From assembly GCA_934365945.1 (NCBI GenBank), contig CAKRNE010000004.1:1-64000 (forward strand): DNA of 64,000 nucleotides, in the 5' to 3' direction. The position numbers were made by a program, and so were the translations under genes. The number at the start of each line of letters is the position of its first letter. The first letter of the stretch is position 1. Below are positions 15,212 through 26,688 of this stretch, one piece after another. Under the pieces are notes generated by a model. That model searched no databases. It saw only the letters and a program-made list of their open reading frames with translations, and was not told the origin of the DNA. The DNA comes from an uncultured Agathobacter sp. (GTDB lineage Bacteria > Bacillota > Clostridia > Lachnospirales > Lachnospiraceae).

Positions 15212-18200
15212 ATGAAGAAACATAATATATTAAAAAAGGGGATGGCAATGGCATTGTCACTGGCAATGGTAATTGGATTAGACCCATCATTTGCATGGAA
15301 TCTGACAACCGTGCATGCGGCAGAGGCAAGCAGTGAGCCGGGAGTATCAGCGTATGCGGCAAAGGAGCAGTTGATGGATGATACATTTGCGCCGGACACA
15401 GACGGAAATGCCACGAATATTGGAAAGATTAAGCTTGGTAAGAATAGCAATGGAGATGTACAGGAATGGTATGTACTAGGAAAAGACACCGGTGTGGATG
15501 GTGAAAACACAGCTATCTTCGCAGCAAGTCCAATTGCGGCCGGTGTGAAGTTTGAAGAATCTATGGATAAAAAAACATATCTGGATACTTTCGGAGAGTA
15601 TGCAGATTCTAGGACTCCGTCTGAAGTATATCCAAACCATTACGGGGCAAGTGATTTGCGTGCCAGGTTAAACGAAATGGTGGCAGATAATAATACCACA
15701 TACTTTATACCTGCTGAAAAGTCATTGATTCAGCCGACAACCGTTAGTACAGAGGATGCATCGAGCAATGCATCCTATACTACTACGGATATCCTTTATG
15801 CATTACATGGAGATTATAATATAAGTGAGGAAGTGTTGTATGCTGGAAGCGGTAATGACAAGGCATTGTCGATGAATACATATTGGAACACAGGTGATAG
15901 GTTCTGGCTTCGCGTGCCTAAGACGTCAAGCCTGCAAGTTGTTCTCGTGGCGGAACCAGATTTTTCTATAAACGAAAATTTCAGCGACTCTACCTCCTAC
16001 GTAGTGAGACCCGCTTCGAATTTGAATCTGTCATCTGTCATTTTTGCATCTGCTGCGACAGCGGCTTCATCTGATACAGTAAAGGCAGAAACTATCCAGA
16101 CGGATACGGCGATGACTTTAAGGCTTGATGGAAAAGATAAGAATATCGGTACCATAACATATAATTCCAGTGAAGGAACTGTCAAGGCAACAAAAGGGAC
16201 AGTAACTTCTGCATCTATAGTTGTTCAGGGTAACAATGCCGGAACAGATTGGTATTACAGTAAGCAGATTAGTGGAAATGATGATGCTGTCACGACAGAT
16301 GAAATTAAGGCAAAGATATCAGAAAGTGGATCAGCAATTTTTGATTCCTCTGATATTGATTTGAATAATTGCAGGATATGGCTTGAGACCACAGATGCAG
16401 ATGGAATGATTTATGCGGTGAATGCGACAGAGGAGAAAGTCGAACCGTCATATTCAATGCAGATATTTGTAAAAGCACCTGGTGGAAAACTTATTACACT
16501 TGATGTTGAATCAACAGACCGGATAGAAGATGTAAAGGAGAAAATTTCTGATAAAGAAGGAATAGACGTAAAACAAATTTGTTTGTCGTTTGCAGGTGAG
16601 GAATTGGAAGACGGAAATACTCTTCAGGATTATTCCATACAAAAAGACAGTACTATCCATATGACCTTAAGATCTGTTACTTTAAATATATCTGAAGGTG
16701 CAATCAAAATTACACCAACCGGTTATACTCAAAATGGTGGTGATGAAATAGCATTTACAGGTAAATACATTATAACAGGTTCAGTAGAATGTGATACTCC
16801 TTTGAGCTTTTCAAATGAAACAGGTGAAGCTGTAGAGTATGATGTTACATTTGACAATGCACATATATTAGGTGGTGAATGGTGTAGTGCAATAACATTT
16901 AAGGATGGCAGTAAATCAGATATAACAGTTAACATCACAAATAAAGGAACCAGTGAAGTACGAGCTGGGGGTGGTGCGTCATTTCAAAATCAGATAAGAG
17001 GCAATGTAAAAGTAACTGTCAATATTACTGAAGAAGAAGGTTCAAGTCTGTATTTAGGACCTCGTGATGAAAATCAGGGAGATACAACTCATAGAATTTA
17101 TTCTTCGAATGATAATTGTAAAGATATTGATTGTAAAGTAAATGGAGCAGTTCCGGCTAATGAAAAAACATTCAAATCAGGAACATATGCGCAGACCGAA
17201 CCGGAAAATCCAGGTGAGGATGCAACCAAAAAATCTATTGGATTAGGCACGAAGGTCTTACAAACTGGGAAGAATTCTGAGAATGCTGCAACCATATATT
17301 TTGGAAAAGACAATGTCGATGGTGCAGGAAAATGGCGTGTAATAGGATATAACGGAAATGGAGTTGCAAGTGAGTCGGGAGAAATGACCCTGCTTGCGGC
17401 GGACAATATGGGAACTACTTTTTTTAGTGGCGGTAATAATGCGTACAGTGCCAGCGATCTCAAGATTTTTATTGATGACCTTGCAGGTAAACTGACAGAA
17501 AAGGAAACGGTTTCTGTCAGCAAAAGAACTCTCTCTAGCGGAAGTTTTGCCTGGGAAAATACAGATTGTATAGCAGGTGACGAAGTAGCAAATGCCGTTT
17601 TTTGGCCGCTCTCATTAAAAGAGGCGAGTAATGTAGATGAAACGCTTCGCCAATTAAACGCTAAATGGTGGCTGCGTTCGCCTGGTAGCGGTGCTGGTTT
17701 TGCGGCGTGTGTTTACAACGAGGGCTATGTGATTGCCCCTGGCGACCATGTCAATGGGTACTGTGGCGTGCGTCCCGCTTTTTATTTGAATCTGGACTCT
17801 GTACTCTTCACATCTGCGTGTGGAACGAGCAAATCATCTGCAGTTTCACATGAAAGTGCGTCAATAGGTACAACCACAGGTACAGACTGGAAACTGACAC
17901 TAAAAGATGACAGAAAAACAATTAATGTCACGGATAATAATGTGGTTACAAGGTCAGCCGATGGAGTAATCACAGTTCCATACACATATACGGATACAGC
18001 CACTACTGATGCAGAAAAGGCAAATCAGATTTCTGTAATGATTACAGATAAAGCATACACAGAAAGCGATGCACAGATTTTGTATTATGGTGCATTACAG
18101 ACTGACTCAATTAATAGTGGAAGTGGAAAAGGTACATTTGAACTTCCAAATGGATTAGATGGAAAGACACTCGGAAGTGATTATCATGTGTATATACTCG

Positions 18201-21200
18201 CAGAACACATAAATGATACAAATGCAACTGATTATGCGAGTGAACCTGTAGAGATCACTAATATATATAATGCGATTAACAGAGTTGAAGCGACTATCAA
18301 TCAGCCGAAGGGGGGACAACCACTTAGTACTGCTATTGAATGTACGACAGAGGAAGTAGAAAAAGCACAGCTTTATTGGACAGACACAACGGATAATAAT
18401 GTAGATATAACTGCAAAGTATTATCCATGGACTTATAAGGCGCATTTGAGTTTTACACCTAAGCCGGGATATGCATTTACTGATGCTACAGAAATTGCAG
18501 TGAATGGCTGGGGATTAGGAAATGAAAAATCTGTCAATGAAGATGGTACTCTTACTGTTACCGGAGATTTTGAATCAAGCAGGGATAAGTTTCTAAGTAT
18601 CACAGCACCGGCTCCAATTACTGTAGCAAATGGAACCGCATATGCCGATATGAATCTTCCATCACAGGTAGAGATTACGACAGAAGATAAAGCTTTTACA
18701 AAGCTTGGAGTTACATGGAATACCGATTCACCTGTCAGCGGAAGCTATGATCCTTCAAAATTAGAAGAACAGAAAATAACATTAAAAGGTACAGTTAATC
18801 GTCCAGAAGAGATTGATTTCAATACTGTAGGGGATACTACTCAAATTGAAGTTACAATCAGCGCTGCAGAAACTGTAAACGCACCAACGGCAGATGTGGC
18901 AGCCGGAACGTATTCTTCAAATCAGACTGTAACCCTTGCATCTTCTACAGATGGAGCCACAATTTATTACACAACAGATGGCACAGCGCCTTCTATTGGT
19001 GATGATGGTAAGCCGTCAGGAACAACAAAGAAATATTCAGATGCTGTATCTGTGACAGGAACACAGGGATTAACAGAGTCTACAACAATCAAAGCATTTG
19101 CCGTAAAATCAGGAATGTACCCGAGTGCTATATCAGAATTTGTATATACGATTGCAATTCCACATGAGCACAGCTTTGCAAATGCTAAGTGGAAGCATGA
19201 TGGCACAAAGCATTGGAAGGAATGTACCAATGCAAATTGTGATAAGAGTGCGGGATATATATCATATGAGGCAAAGCATTCAGGTGGAACAGCAACTTAC
19301 TTTAAGAAAGCAGTCTGCAGCGATTGTGGCGCAGAGTATGGAGAGCTTGCGACAGATACAACTCTTCCAACCGGAGAGATAAAGGTAAAGGATAATATAT
19401 GGAACTCATTCCTCAATACTATTACCTTTGGAAAATTCTTTAAAGAAACACAAAAGGTTACAATTGCCGGAACAGATGACAGCTATCAAGCAGATGGATT
19501 TGACGCATCAAAGAATGTGAAAGTCTCTTATCTTCTTGTAAGCGGAAGTGATGCAAAAGCATATACAACAAAAGCTCTTGCAGAAAAATATTCAGCAAAA
19601 GAGTTTAAGGAGTACACAGAGTCATTTAACATTGACCCGGATGACAAGTACGTGGTATTTGCGAGAATAGAGGACCATGCAGGAAATGTGACATTCGTTT
19701 CATCAGATGGAATGATAGTTGACGCAACAGCCCCGACAGTAAACGGACTTGAAAATAATAAGACTTACTGCGGTGATGTGAAATTCACAGTAACAGATGA
19801 GCACCTTGACAAAGTAACTGACACCATCGGTGAAGAGACAAAGACACTTGAAACAGTTGACGGAGAATATATATTATCGGCAGGAACACATAAGATTACA
19901 GCAACAGATAAAGCCGGTAATAAAACAGAAGTCAATGTGACAGTTAATGCCGGACACACTTATGGAGATACCTCATATACATGGAATGAGGATTACTCAG
20001 AGTGTACCGCAGAAAGAACATGTAGTGTATGCCGACAGAAGGAAACTGAAACAGTTAAATCAGTTTCTAATATTAAACAGCAGAAATCTTGTACATTACC
20101 GGAAATCACAGCTTACACAGCTACATTTGCTAATAAAGCATTTACCGCTCAGACTAAAGATATAAAGACAGCAGAAGCCGGACATACATGGAATGATGAT
20201 TATACAGTAGATACACCGGCAACATGTACAGCAGAAGGAAGCAAGTCAATCCACTGTAAGAACTGTGATGAAGTAAAAGACAGCACAGCAATTGATGCCT
20301 TAGGACATGACTTCACAGGTGAGTGGAAGGTAACAAAGAAAGCTACATGTACCGAGCCGGGCACAAAGGAGCGAAAGTGCAGCCGTTGTGATGAAGCTGA
20401 GACAGATACAATTCCGGCAACAGGCCACACAGAGGTAGAGGATGCCGCAGTAGCAGCAACCTGTACCACAGCCGGAAAGACAGCCGGAAGCCACTGCTCA
20501 GTATGTAATGCAGTAATTAAGGCACAGGAAGAAATCCCTGCAACAGGCCACACAGAGGTAGAGGATGTCGCAATAGCAGCAACCTGTACCACAGCCGGAA
20601 AGACAGCCGGAAGCCACTGTGCAGTATGTAATGCAGTAATCAAAGCACAGGAGGAAATCCCGGCAGCAGGCCACAGCTTTGGCGAGTGGGAAACAGTCAA
20701 ATCATCAACCTGCAACGACAAGGGTAGCCAGAAGAGAGCATGTAAAGTCTGTGGATACACCGAGACAAAGGATGTAGATGCAAACGGACATGCTTGGGAG
20801 AAAGACTACACAGTAGACAAAGAGCCAACCTGTACAACAGAAGGAAGCAAGTCAATCCACTGTAAGAACTGTGATGAAGTAAAAGACAGCACAGTAATCA
20901 AGGCATTGGGACATGACTTCACAGGCAAGTGGAAAGTGACTAAAAAAGCCACTTGTACCGAGCCGGGAACCAAGGAGCGAAAGTGCATCCGTTGTGATGA
21001 AGTTGAGACAGAAACCATCCCGGCAACAGGCCATACAGAGGTGGAGGATGCTGCAGTAGCAGCCACCTGTACTACAGCCGGAAAGACAGCCGGAAGCCAC
21101 TGTGCAGTATGTAATGCAGTAATTAAAGCACAGGAAGAAATCCCGGCAACAGGCCACAGTTTCGGAGAGTGGGAAACAGTCAAATCATCAACCTGCAACG

Positions 21201-23233
21201 ACAAGGGAAGCCAGAAGAGAGCATGTAAAGTCTGTGGATACACCGAGACAAAGGATGTAGATGCAAACGGACATGCTTGGGAGAAAGACTATACAGTAGA
21301 CAAAGAGCCAACCTGTACAACAGAAGGAAGCAAGTCAATCCATTGTAAGAACTGTGATGAAGTAAAAGACAGCGCAGTGATTGATGCCTTAGGACACGAC
21401 TTCACAGGCAAGTGGAAGGTAACAAAGAAAGCCACTTGTACCGAGCAGGGAACCAAGACAAGAAAGTGCAGTCGTTGTGACGCAGTTGAGACAGAAACCA
21501 TCCCGGCAACAGGTCACACAGAGGTAGAGGATGCCGCAGTAGCAGCCACCTGTACCACAGCCGGAAAGACAGCCGGAAGTCACTGTGCAGTATGTAATGC
21601 AGTAATTAAAGCACAGGAAGAAATCCCTGCAACAGGCCACAGCTTCGGAGAGTGGGAAACAGTAAAATCATCAACCTGCAACGACAAGGGAAGCCAGAAG
21701 AGAGCATGTAAAGTCTGTGGATACACCGAGACAAAGGATGTAGATGCAAACGGACATGCTTGGGAGAAAGACTATACAGTAGACAAAGAGCCAACCTGTA
21801 CAACAGAAGGAAGCAAGTCAATCCATTGTAAGAACTGTGATGAAGTAAAAGACAGCACAGTGATCAAGGCATTAGGACACGACTTCACAGGAAAGTGGAA
21901 AGTAACAAAGAAAGCCACTTGTACCGAGCAGGGAACCAAGGAGCGAAAGTGTAGCCGTTGTGACGCAGTTGAGACAGAAACCATCCCGGCAACAGGCCAC
22001 ACAGAGGTAGAGGATGCCGCAGTAGCAGCCACCTGTACCACAGCCGGAAAGACAGCCGGAAGCCACTGTGCAGTATGTAATGCAGTAATCAAGGCACAGG
22101 AAGAAATTCCAGCAGCAGGCCACAGTTGGTCTGAGTGGATTAGTGATGGCAAGCAGGAAAAATCAACCTGTAGCGTATGTGGTCAGAAAAAATATAGAAG
22201 TACTGATGATGGTGATGATATAGGAAAAATTGAGAAGGAGGCAGAGGTATCACCTGATTCACCGTTCGGTGGGGCTTCGCTGGATACCAGCAAGAAAGAT
22301 CTTATCGCAGCAAAAGGTATATTTACACCGGAGGAAAAAGCAGAAGTTGAAAATGGAGTAAATGCAAGAATATGGGTTGAAATATCATCTACAGAAAATC
22401 TTACTGAAGAAAACAGGCAAAAAATAGAAGCATTAGCTAAAAAGCTTATGGGGTCTGATATTTCGAATCTTACATATTTTGATGCAGAATTATTTAAGTC
22501 GGTAACTAAGGACGGAGTATCAACAAAGTCGCAGATTAATGAGCCTGGTGCCCATATAGAAATATCTTTAAGGCTTCCTGAGAGTCTTGTTTCTAAAGAT
22601 AGATTTATTCTAAGAAAATACAAGGTTATCAGACTTCACGACGGCAAGGTTGATAGTCTCGATGCAGAATTTGATAAAGAAACAAACACACTCAAATTTG
22701 TTACTGACAGATTTTCAACATATGCTATTGCGTATACTGATAATGCGCTTGCCTCATGTGTTACACTTACACCGGACAGCAAGACGCTTACAGGAAAAGG
22801 GGAAACAGTACAGCTTATAGCATCTGTAACACCGGACAATGCAGTTAATAAAAAGCTGACCTGGACCACAAGCGATAGCAGCGTTGCTACTGTAGATGAA
22901 AATGGACTTGTTACCGCAGTGGCAAACGGAACAGCTATCATTACTGTAACGACAGAAGATGGAGAAATGACAGCAACATCAACTATTACTGTTAATATTC
23001 CATCAGACGATAACAGTAACAAAGGCAATAATAACAAGCCAAACAGTAAGCCAAACAGTAAGCCAAATGCAAGTTCTGTGATACTAACAGATAACAAAAA
23101 GCATGATAATCAGAAGGTTATATCATCAAAGACCGGAGATACATCAGATGTGACACTTTGGACAACTGTTTTTGCGGCAGCACTTGCCGGAATAATTGGA
23201 ATTTTTGCCAGAAGAAAAAAAGAAAAACAATAA
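15212..23233 (+). CDS. Giant secreted multidomain surface protein with ubiquitin-like domain
   Basis: A 2673-residue protein. In order it has a signal peptide (1 to about 37, cut near VHAA), a DUF6273-like lectin/peptidase-type module (about 60-275, with RFWLRVP and VRPASNLNL), and a ubiquitin-like domain (416-487). A beta-rich segment and a second DUF6273-like module follow (about 698-868, WWLRSPG and VRPAFYLNL). Then come Ig-like segments, a chitobiase-like C-terminal domain (about 1223-1316, ATIYYTTDG), a long CxxC repeat region (about 1660-2310) and a Big_2 Ig-like domain (about 2515-2595). The C-terminus has a PNSK-rich linker, SKTGD at 2639-2643, a hydrophobic helix and RRKKEKQ, a sortase-type sorting signal variant. 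It should be wall-anchored. The function is unknown. Host or mucin contact is an inference. Confidence 0.93.
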   Translation: MKKHNILKKGMAMALSLAMVIGLDPSFAWNLTTVHAAEASSEPGVSAYAAKEQLMDDTFAPDTDGNATNIGKIKLGKNSNGDVQEWYVLGKDTGVDGENTAIFAASPIAAGVKFEESMDKKTYLDTFGEYADSRTPSEVYPNHYGASDLRARLNEMVADNNTTYFIPAEKSLIQPTTVSTEDASSNASYTTTDILYALHGDYNISEEVLYAGSGNDKALSMNTYWNTGDRFWLRVPKTSSLQVVLVAEPDFSINENFSDSTSYVVRPASNLNLSSVIFASAATAASSDTVKAETIQTDTAMTLRLDGKDKNIGTITYNSSEGTVKATKGTVTSASIVVQGNNAGTDWYYSKQISGNDDAVTTDEIKAKISESGSAIFDSSDIDLNNCRIWLETTDADGMIYAVNATEEKVEPSYSMQIFVKAPGGKLITLDVESTDRIEDVKEKISDKEGIDVKQICLSFAGEELEDGNTLQDYSIQKDSTIHMTLRSVTLNISEGAIKITPTGYTQNGGDEIAFTGKYIITGSVECDTPLSFSNETGEAVEYDVTFDNAHILGGEWCSAITFKDGSKSDITVNITNKGTSEVRAGGGASFQNQIRGNVKVTVNITEEEGSSLYLGPRDENQGDTTHRIYSSNDNCKDIDCKVNGAVPANEKTFKSGTYAQTEPENPGEDATKKSIGLGTKVLQTGKNSENAATIYFGKDNVDGAGKWRVIGYNGNGVASESGEMTLLAADNMGTTFFSGGNNAYSASDLKIFIDDLAGKLTEKETVSVSKRTLSSGSFAWENTDCIAGDEVANAVFWPLSLKEASNVDETLRQLNAKWWLRSPGSGAGFAACVYNEGYVIAPGDHVNGYCGVRPAFYLNLDSVLFTSACGTSKSSAVSHESASIGTTTGTDWKLTLKDDRKTINVTDNNVVTRSADGVITVPYTYTDTATTDAEKANQISVMITDKAYTESDAQILYYGALQTDSINSGSGKGTFELPNGLDGKTLGSDYHVYILAEHINDTNATDYASEPVEITNIYNAINRVEATINQPKGGQPLSTAIECTTEEVEKAQLYWTDTTDNNVDITAKYYPWTYKAHLSFTPKPGYAFTDATEIAVNGWGLGNEKSVNEDGTLTVTGDFESSRDKFLSITAPAPITVANGTAYADMNLPSQVEITTEDKAFTKLGVTWNTDSPVSGSYDPSKLEEQKITLKGTVNRPEEIDFNTVGDTTQIEVTISAAETVNAPTADVAAGTYSSNQTVTLASSTDGATIYYTTDGTAPSIGDDGKPSGTTKKYSDAVSVTGTQGLTESTTIKAFAVKSGMYPSAISEFVYTIAIPHEHSFANAKWKHDGTKHWKECTNANCDKSAGYISYEAKHSGGTATYFKKAVCSDCGAEYGELATDTTLPTGEIKVKDNIWNSFLNTITFGKFFKETQKVTIAGTDDSYQADGFDASKNVKVSYLLVSGSDAKAYTTKALAEKYSAKEFKEYTESFNIDPDDKYVVFARIEDHAGNVTFVSSDGMIVDATAPTVNGLENNKTYCGDVKFTVTDEHLDKVTDTIGEETKTLETVDGEYILSAGTHKITATDKAGNKTEVNVTVNAGHTYGDTSYTWNEDYSECTAERTCSVCRQKETETVKSVSNIKQQKSCTLPEITAYTATFANKAFTAQTKDIKTAEAGHTWNDDYTVDTPATCTAEGSKSIHCKNCDEVKDSTAIDALGHDFTGEWKVTKKATCTEPGTKERKCSRCDEAETDTIPATGHTEVEDAAVAATCTTAGKTAGSHCSVCNAVIKAQEEIPATGHTEVEDVAIAATCTTAGKTAGSHCAVCNAVIKAQEEIPAAGHSFGEWETVKSSTCNDKGSQKRACKVCGYTETKDVDANGHAWEKDYTVDKEPTCTTEGSKSIHCKNCDEVKDSTVIKALGHDFTGKWKVTKKATCTEPGTKERKCIRCDEVETETIPATGHTEVEDAAVAATCTTAGKTAGSHCAVCNAVIKAQEEIPATGHSFGEWETVKSSTCNDKGSQKRACKVCGYTETKDVDANGHAWEKDYTVDKEPTCTTEGSKSIHCKNCDEVKDSAVIDALGHDFTGKWKVTKKATCTEQGTKTRKCSRCDAVETETIPATGHTEVEDAAVAATCTTAGKTAGSHCAVCNAVIKAQEEIPATGHSFGEWETVKSSTCNDKGSQKRACKVCGYTETKDVDANGHAWEKDYTVDKEPTCTTEGSKSIHCKNCDEVKDSTVIKALGHDFTGKWKVTKKATCTEQGTKERKCSRCDAVETETIPATGHTEVEDAAVAATCTTAGKTAGSHCAVCNAVIKAQEEIPAAGHSWSEWISDGKQEKSTCSVCGQKKYRSTDDGDDIGKIEKEAEVSPDSPFGGASLDTSKKDLIAAKGIFTPEEKAEVENGVNARIWVEISSTENLTEENRQKIEALAKKLMGSDISNLTYFDAELFKSVTKDGVSTKSQINEPGAHIEISLRLPESLVSKDRFILRKYKVIRLHDGKVDSLDAEFDKETNTLKFVTDRFSTYAIAYTDNALASCVTLTPDSKTLTGKGETVQLIASVTPDNAVNKKLTWTTSDSSVATVDENGLVTAVANGTAIITVTTEDGEMTATSTITVNIPSDDNSNKGNNNKPNSKPNSKPNASSVILTDNKKHDNQKVISSKTGDTSDVTLWTTVFAAALAGIIGIFARRKKEKQ
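16457..16672 (+). other. Ubiquitin-like domain within the giant surface protein
   Basis: Residues 416-487 begin [18 protein letters not shown] and end with [14 protein letters not shown] hand alignment to human ubiquitin (recalled sequence) gives 46 identities over 72 positions without gaps, about 64%. Lysines 6, 11, 27, 29, 33 and 63 are kept and Lys48 is Glu. The hydrophobic patch is altered (Leu8 to Pro, Ile44 to Ser, Val70 to Thr). There is no RGG tail and the chain continues, so it cannot be conjugated by its C-terminus. It is predicted to be displayed outside the cell. Confidence 0.93.
20190..22130 (+). repeat. Tandem 483-bp repeat coding CxxC-rich modules
   Basis: The same block recurs with a period of 483 bp (161 residues). 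For example, CAGTAGACAAAGAGCCAACC lies at 20811, 21294 and 21777. A first, longer unit begins near 20199 and contains an extra 129-bp (43-residue) copy of the [13 protein letters not shown] module. Each unit holds several smaller modules of about 40 residues with CxxC pairs (CKNCDEV, CSRCDE, CAVCNA, CKVCGY). These look like secreted zinc-ribbon-like or stalk repeats. High identity implies recent expansion and possible copy-number variation. Confidence 0.9.
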
Positions 23234-23325
23234 AAGTGTCAATATCTTATGATGATATATATAGTAAAACTACGGAGTTTAAGCAAGAATTTAGTCATTT
23301 CGTAGAAAAATAAATTTAGTGTTGT

Positions 23326-23384
23326 AAAGTGGTGCAAATTCATGTATCTTATTATAGGGAAATGAATTTTGCATCACTTTTTTA
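23326..23384 (+). terminator. Terminator after giant surface-protein gene
   Basis: AAAGTGGTGCAAATTCAT at 23326-23343 pairs, with a small bulge, with ATGAATTTTGCATCACTTT at 23362-23380, followed by T residues. It lies 92 bp after the stop codon. Confidence 0.8.
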
Positions 23385-23509
23385 TGCATAATTGGTGTTT
23401 ATAGAATACATAAATACCGATAATAGTGTTGCAAAATGAATTTTTTGCTAAGAGAAATTGCAAAATGATATAACAAATATATCAAATATGCATTTCAGGC
23501 GGGGATGAT

Positions 23510-24838
23510 ATGGATTTATTTGATTACATGAGAGAACAGAATAAGGAGACAAGCGGTCCTTTAGCCTCGAGGATGCGTCCGACAACGCTTGATGAGGTGG
23601 TCGGGCAGCAGCACATAGTGGGAAAGGACAAGCTTTTGTATCGTGCGATTAAAGCCGATAAGCTCAGCTCCATCATCTTTTACGGGCCGCCGGGCACCGG
23701 AAAGACCACTCTGGCAAAGGTCATAGCCCACACTACCAGTGCTGAGTTTATGCAGATTAATGCAACCTCTGCCGGCAAGAAAGACATGGAAGAGGTTGTG
23801 GAGCAGGCGAAGAATAATCAGGGCATGTATCAGAAGAAGACGATACTTTTTATCGACGAGATACACCGCTTCAACAAGGGACAGCAGGATTATCTGCTTC
23901 CGTTTGTGGAGGATGGCACCATTATTCTGATAGGAGCTACCACTGAGAATCCTTACTTTGAGGTAAACGGTGCTTTGCTTTCGCGTTCAGTCATTTTTGA
24001 GCTTAAAAAGCTGTCAACGGATGACATAAAAGTATTGCTTAAGAGAGCACTGACTGACACAGAAAAGGGTATGGGTGCATACAATGCACAGATAGATGAT
24101 GATGCGCTTGATTTTCTTGCAGACGTGTCAAACGGAGATGCGAGAGCAGCGCTCACAGCGATTGAGCTTGGTGTGCTGACCACGGACAGGTCGGACGATG
24201 GCATCATTCATATCACTATTGATGTGGCGAGCGAATGTATACAAAAAAGAGTTATCTCCTATGATAAGAAGGGGGATAACCATTACGATACCATCTCTGC
24301 TTTTATAAAGAGCATGCGTGGCTCAGACCCGGATGCGGCGGTCTATTATCTGGCCAGGATGCTTTATGCCGGAGAAGATGTGAAATTTATCGCAAGACGA
24401 ATCATGATACTCGCATCGGAGGATATAGGCAATGCAGATCCGATGGCTATGGTTGTAGCGGCATCGGCGGCGGCAGAGGTCGAGCGAGTTGGAATGCCTG
24501 AGGCACAGATTATTCTGTCACAGGCTGTCACCTACATGGCATGCGCGCCAAAAAGCAATGCATCATATAATGCGATATCGGCAGCAATGAGCTGTGTGAA
24601 GCAGACTAAGACACCGGCTGTTCCGGCACATCTGCAGGACGCCCATTACGGTGCGGCAGAAAAGCTCGGGCACGGAGTCGGGTACAAATACGCGCACGAT
24701 TATCCAAACCATTATGTGAAGCAGCAGTATCTGCCGGATGGACTTACAGACAGAGTGTTTTACAAGCCTACGGATATAGGCTATGAGGCAAAGATAAGAG
24801 CACACATGGATGAGCTTCACAGAGAATGTGATACATGA
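23510..24838 (+). CDS. rarA: Replication-associated recombination protein A (AAA+ ATPase)
   Basis: A 442-residue protein of the RarA/MgsA/WRNIP1 family, close to the usual length. The N-terminal SRMRPTTLDEVVGQQHIVG is the family start. Walker A is GPPGTGKTT (59-67), Walker B is ILFIDEIHRFNKGQQD, sensor 1 is LIGATTENP and the arginine finger region is LLSRS. The C-terminal part (RGSDPDAAVYYLARML and RRIMILASEDIGNADP) is the tetramerisation domain. It acts at stalled replication forks with SSB and clamp-loader functions. It is monocistronic here, after a terminator. Confidence 0.97.
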   Translation: MDLFDYMREQNKETSGPLASRMRPTTLDEVVGQQHIVGKDKLLYRAIKADKLSSIIFYGPPGTGKTTLAKVIAHTTSAEFMQINATSAGKKDMEEVVEQAKNNQGMYQKKTILFIDEIHRFNKGQQDYLLPFVEDGTIILIGATTENPYFEVNGALLSRSVIFELKKLSTDDIKVLLKRALTDTEKGMGAYNAQIDDDALDFLADVSNGDARAALTAIELGVLTTDRSDDGIIHITIDVASECIQKRVISYDKKGDNHYDTISAFIKSMRGSDPDAAVYYLARMLYAGEDVKFIARRIMILASEDIGNADPMAMVVAASAAAEVERVGMPEAQIILSQAVTYMACAPKSNASYNAISAAMSCVKQTKTPAVPAHLQDAHYGAAEKLGHGVGYKYAHDYPNHYVKQQYLPDGLTDRVFYKPTDIGYEAKIRAHMDELHRECDT

Positions 24839-24921
24839 AAGTGCATAGATGAAGCTTGAATAATTGCAAATAATTGATAATAACATAAATATTTAGAAAA
24901 TCAGACCAGGAGGATCTTTAA

Positions 24922-26205
24922 ATGAAAAAGTATACAGAAATGACAAAGGACGAGTTAATGCAGGAAAAGACAGCACTTGAGGCTGAGTACGAGAAGATTA
25001 AGAATCTTGGCTTAAGCCTTGATATGTCGCGTGGAAAGCCGGGTGCAGACCAGCTTGACCTCTCACTTCCTATGCTTGATGTCTTGAAATCAGACAGTGA
25101 TATGAAGAGTGAATCAGGGCTTGATGTGAGAAACTATGCATGTCTTGACGGAATCCCAGAGGCAAAGGCACTTATCGCAGGCATGGTAGGAGCAAAGCCT
25201 GAGCAGGCTATAGTATATGGCAACTCAAGCCTCAATATTATGTACGACCAGGTTGCCCGTGCATTTATCTTTGGTCTCTGTGGCAACACACCATGGTGCA
25301 AGCTTGACAAGGTGAAGTTCCTCTGTCCTGTACCTGGCTATGACAGACATTTTGCAATCACCGAGGAGTTTGGCGTTGAGATGATCAACATCCCTATGAC
25401 TGAGGATGGTCCTGACATGGATATGGTCGAGAAATATGTCAACAACGATGCCTCTGTAAAGGGAATCTGGTGTGTTCCTAAATACTCTAACCCACAGGGT
25501 GTTGTATACTCAGATGAGACTGTTGAGCGCTTTGCAAAATTAAAGCCTGCAGCAGATGATTTCAGAATCTTCTGGGACAATGCATACACAGTTCATCATC
25601 TCTATGATGATAAGCAGGCAGAGATTCCAAATATTCTTGAGCTCTGCGAGAAAGAGGGCAACCCTGATATGGTATTTGAGTTCTGCTCTACAAGCAAGGT
25701 GACATTCCCGGGTGCCGGTGTTGCAGGTATCTGCACATCAGAGAAAAACCGCGAGGATATCAAGAAGCGTCTTACTATACAGACAATCGGACACGACAAG
25801 ATTAATCAGCTTCGTCATGCGAGATTCTTTAAGGATGCAGATAGTATCAAGGCTCATATGGCAAAGCATGCAGCTCTTATCAGACCTAAGTTCGAGCTGG
25901 TTGAGAATATGCTCACAGATGAAATCGCTTCAAGAGGCATCGGAACATGGGTTAAGCCACTTGGCGGATACTTCTTCGGATTTGAGGCACTTTCAGGCTG
26001 TGCAAAGGAAATCGTTGCAAAGTGCAAGGAGGCAGGTGTCACAATGACAGGTGCAGGCTCTCCTTTCCCTTACAAGAAGGATCCGGATGACTGCGTGATA
26101 AGAATTGCTCCGACATATCCATCGCTTGATGAGCTGAAAAAGGCTGCTGAGGTGTTTGTTGTTGTCACACGTCTTGTCAGTGTAAACAAGCTGCTTGAGG
26201 CATAA
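24922..26205 (+). CDS. Aspartate aminotransferase-like PLP enzyme (PF12897 type)
   Basis: A 427-residue protein behind CAGGAGG. It is a class I/II fold PLP enzyme of the lachnospiral Asp aminotransferase type: SLDMSRGKPGADQLDLS at the N-terminus, IVYGNSSLN (phosphate/PLP binding), WCVPKYSNPQG, then FEFCSTSKVTFPGAGVAG with the Schiff-base lysine in STSK. The C-terminal PYKKDPDDCVIRIAPTYPS holds the substrate-carboxylate arginine (VIRIAP). It probably converts oxaloacetate/glutamate and aspartate/2-oxoglutarate in the cytosol. The exact substrate is not decided by sequence. Confidence 0.9.
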   Translation: MKKYTEMTKDELMQEKTALEAEYEKIKNLGLSLDMSRGKPGADQLDLSLPMLDVLKSDSDMKSESGLDVRNYACLDGIPEAKALIAGMVGAKPEQAIVYGNSSLNIMYDQVARAFIFGLCGNTPWCKLDKVKFLCPVPGYDRHFAITEEFGVEMINIPMTEDGPDMDMVEKYVNNDASVKGIWCVPKYSNPQGVVYSDETVERFAKLKPAADDFRIFWDNAYTVHHLYDDKQAEIPNILELCEKEGNPDMVFEFCSTSKVTFPGAGVAGICTSEKNREDIKKRLTIQTIGHDKINQLRHARFFKDADSIKAHMAKHAALIRPKFELVENMLTDEIASRGIGTWVKPLGGYFFGFEALSGCAKEIVAKCKEAGVTMTGAGSPFPYKKDPDDCVIRIAPTYPSLDELKKAAEVFVVVTRLVSVNKLLEA

Positions 26206-26319
26206 AATCTCTGTTATGTCTTTTATGTCCTAACAGATAGGCGTATAATCAGCATATTTGTCCAAAATGAATATGTGATATATGCATAAAAGCTAAATAA
26301 ATATTTGTGCACATTTTTT

Positions 26320-26350
26320 CGGGATTTGGTATTTACAAATCCCGATTTTT
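26320..26350 (+). terminator. Rho-independent terminator of aminotransferase gene
   Basis: CGGGATTTG (26320-26328) pairs perfectly with CAAATCCCG (26336-26344), followed by ATTTTTGT. The upstream T-run may allow termination from the other strand too. Confidence 0.85.
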
Positions 26351-26450
26351 GTGTATGATATAAATATCTTTTTAAATTATGTCTTGCATATGTTTTATGC
26401 AGGTTTCTTTTTGTGGCATTTTCGGCCACTATTTTTTTCCCATTATTTAT

Positions 26451-26603
26451 AAGTTAAATGTATTTGTAAGTTTAATACATTTGCAAGTTTAATGTATTTG
26501 CAAGTTTAATGTATTTGCAAGTTTAATGTATTTGCAAGTTTAATGTATTTGCAAGTTTAATGTATTTGCAAGTTAAATGTATTTGTATGTTTAACGTATT
26601 TAT
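26451..26603. repeat. Nine tandem copies of a 17-bp repeat
   Basis: The unit AAGTTTAATGTATTTGC recurs every 17 bp from 26451 to 26603. Copies 3-7 are identical. The outer copies carry one to four substitutions, so the array looks to have grown by slippage in the middle. No spacers exist, so it is not a CRISPR. It lies 86 bp upstream of the first pilus-cluster gene. Confidence 0.95.
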
Positions 26604-26688
26604 ATTTTTTAATATATTTATTTAAATATATTTGAGTTTGATTTTAAGAGACATTATATATTTTTTTTGAAGAAAGGATTTGAATATT

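Larger units (their letters stand above)
26206..26688. other. AT-rich intergenic region before the Tad-like cluster
   Basis: This 483-bp stretch has no gene. It contains the aminotransferase terminator (26320-26350), the 17-bp tandem repeat (26451-26603) and a short AT-rich leader with GAAAGGA (26672-26678) before the first mini-peptide. A promoter for the pilus cluster must lie here, but no clear -35/-10 pair could be picked out of the AT background. Confidence 0.6.

Noticed and set aside
16457..16672. A complete ubiquitin conjugation system
   Set aside because: No E1, E2, E3, JAB or DUB-like gene is seen in the window and the domain lacks a free diglycine end, so conjugation is not supported.
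20200..22152. Long minus-strand ORFs within the repeat region
   Set aside because: They are the mirror of the CxxC repeats of the giant gene, without RBS, and repeat with the same period. They are shadows.
26451..26603. CRISPR-like array
   Set aside because: The 17-bp units touch each other with no spacers and there are no cas genes, so it is a simple tandem repeat.
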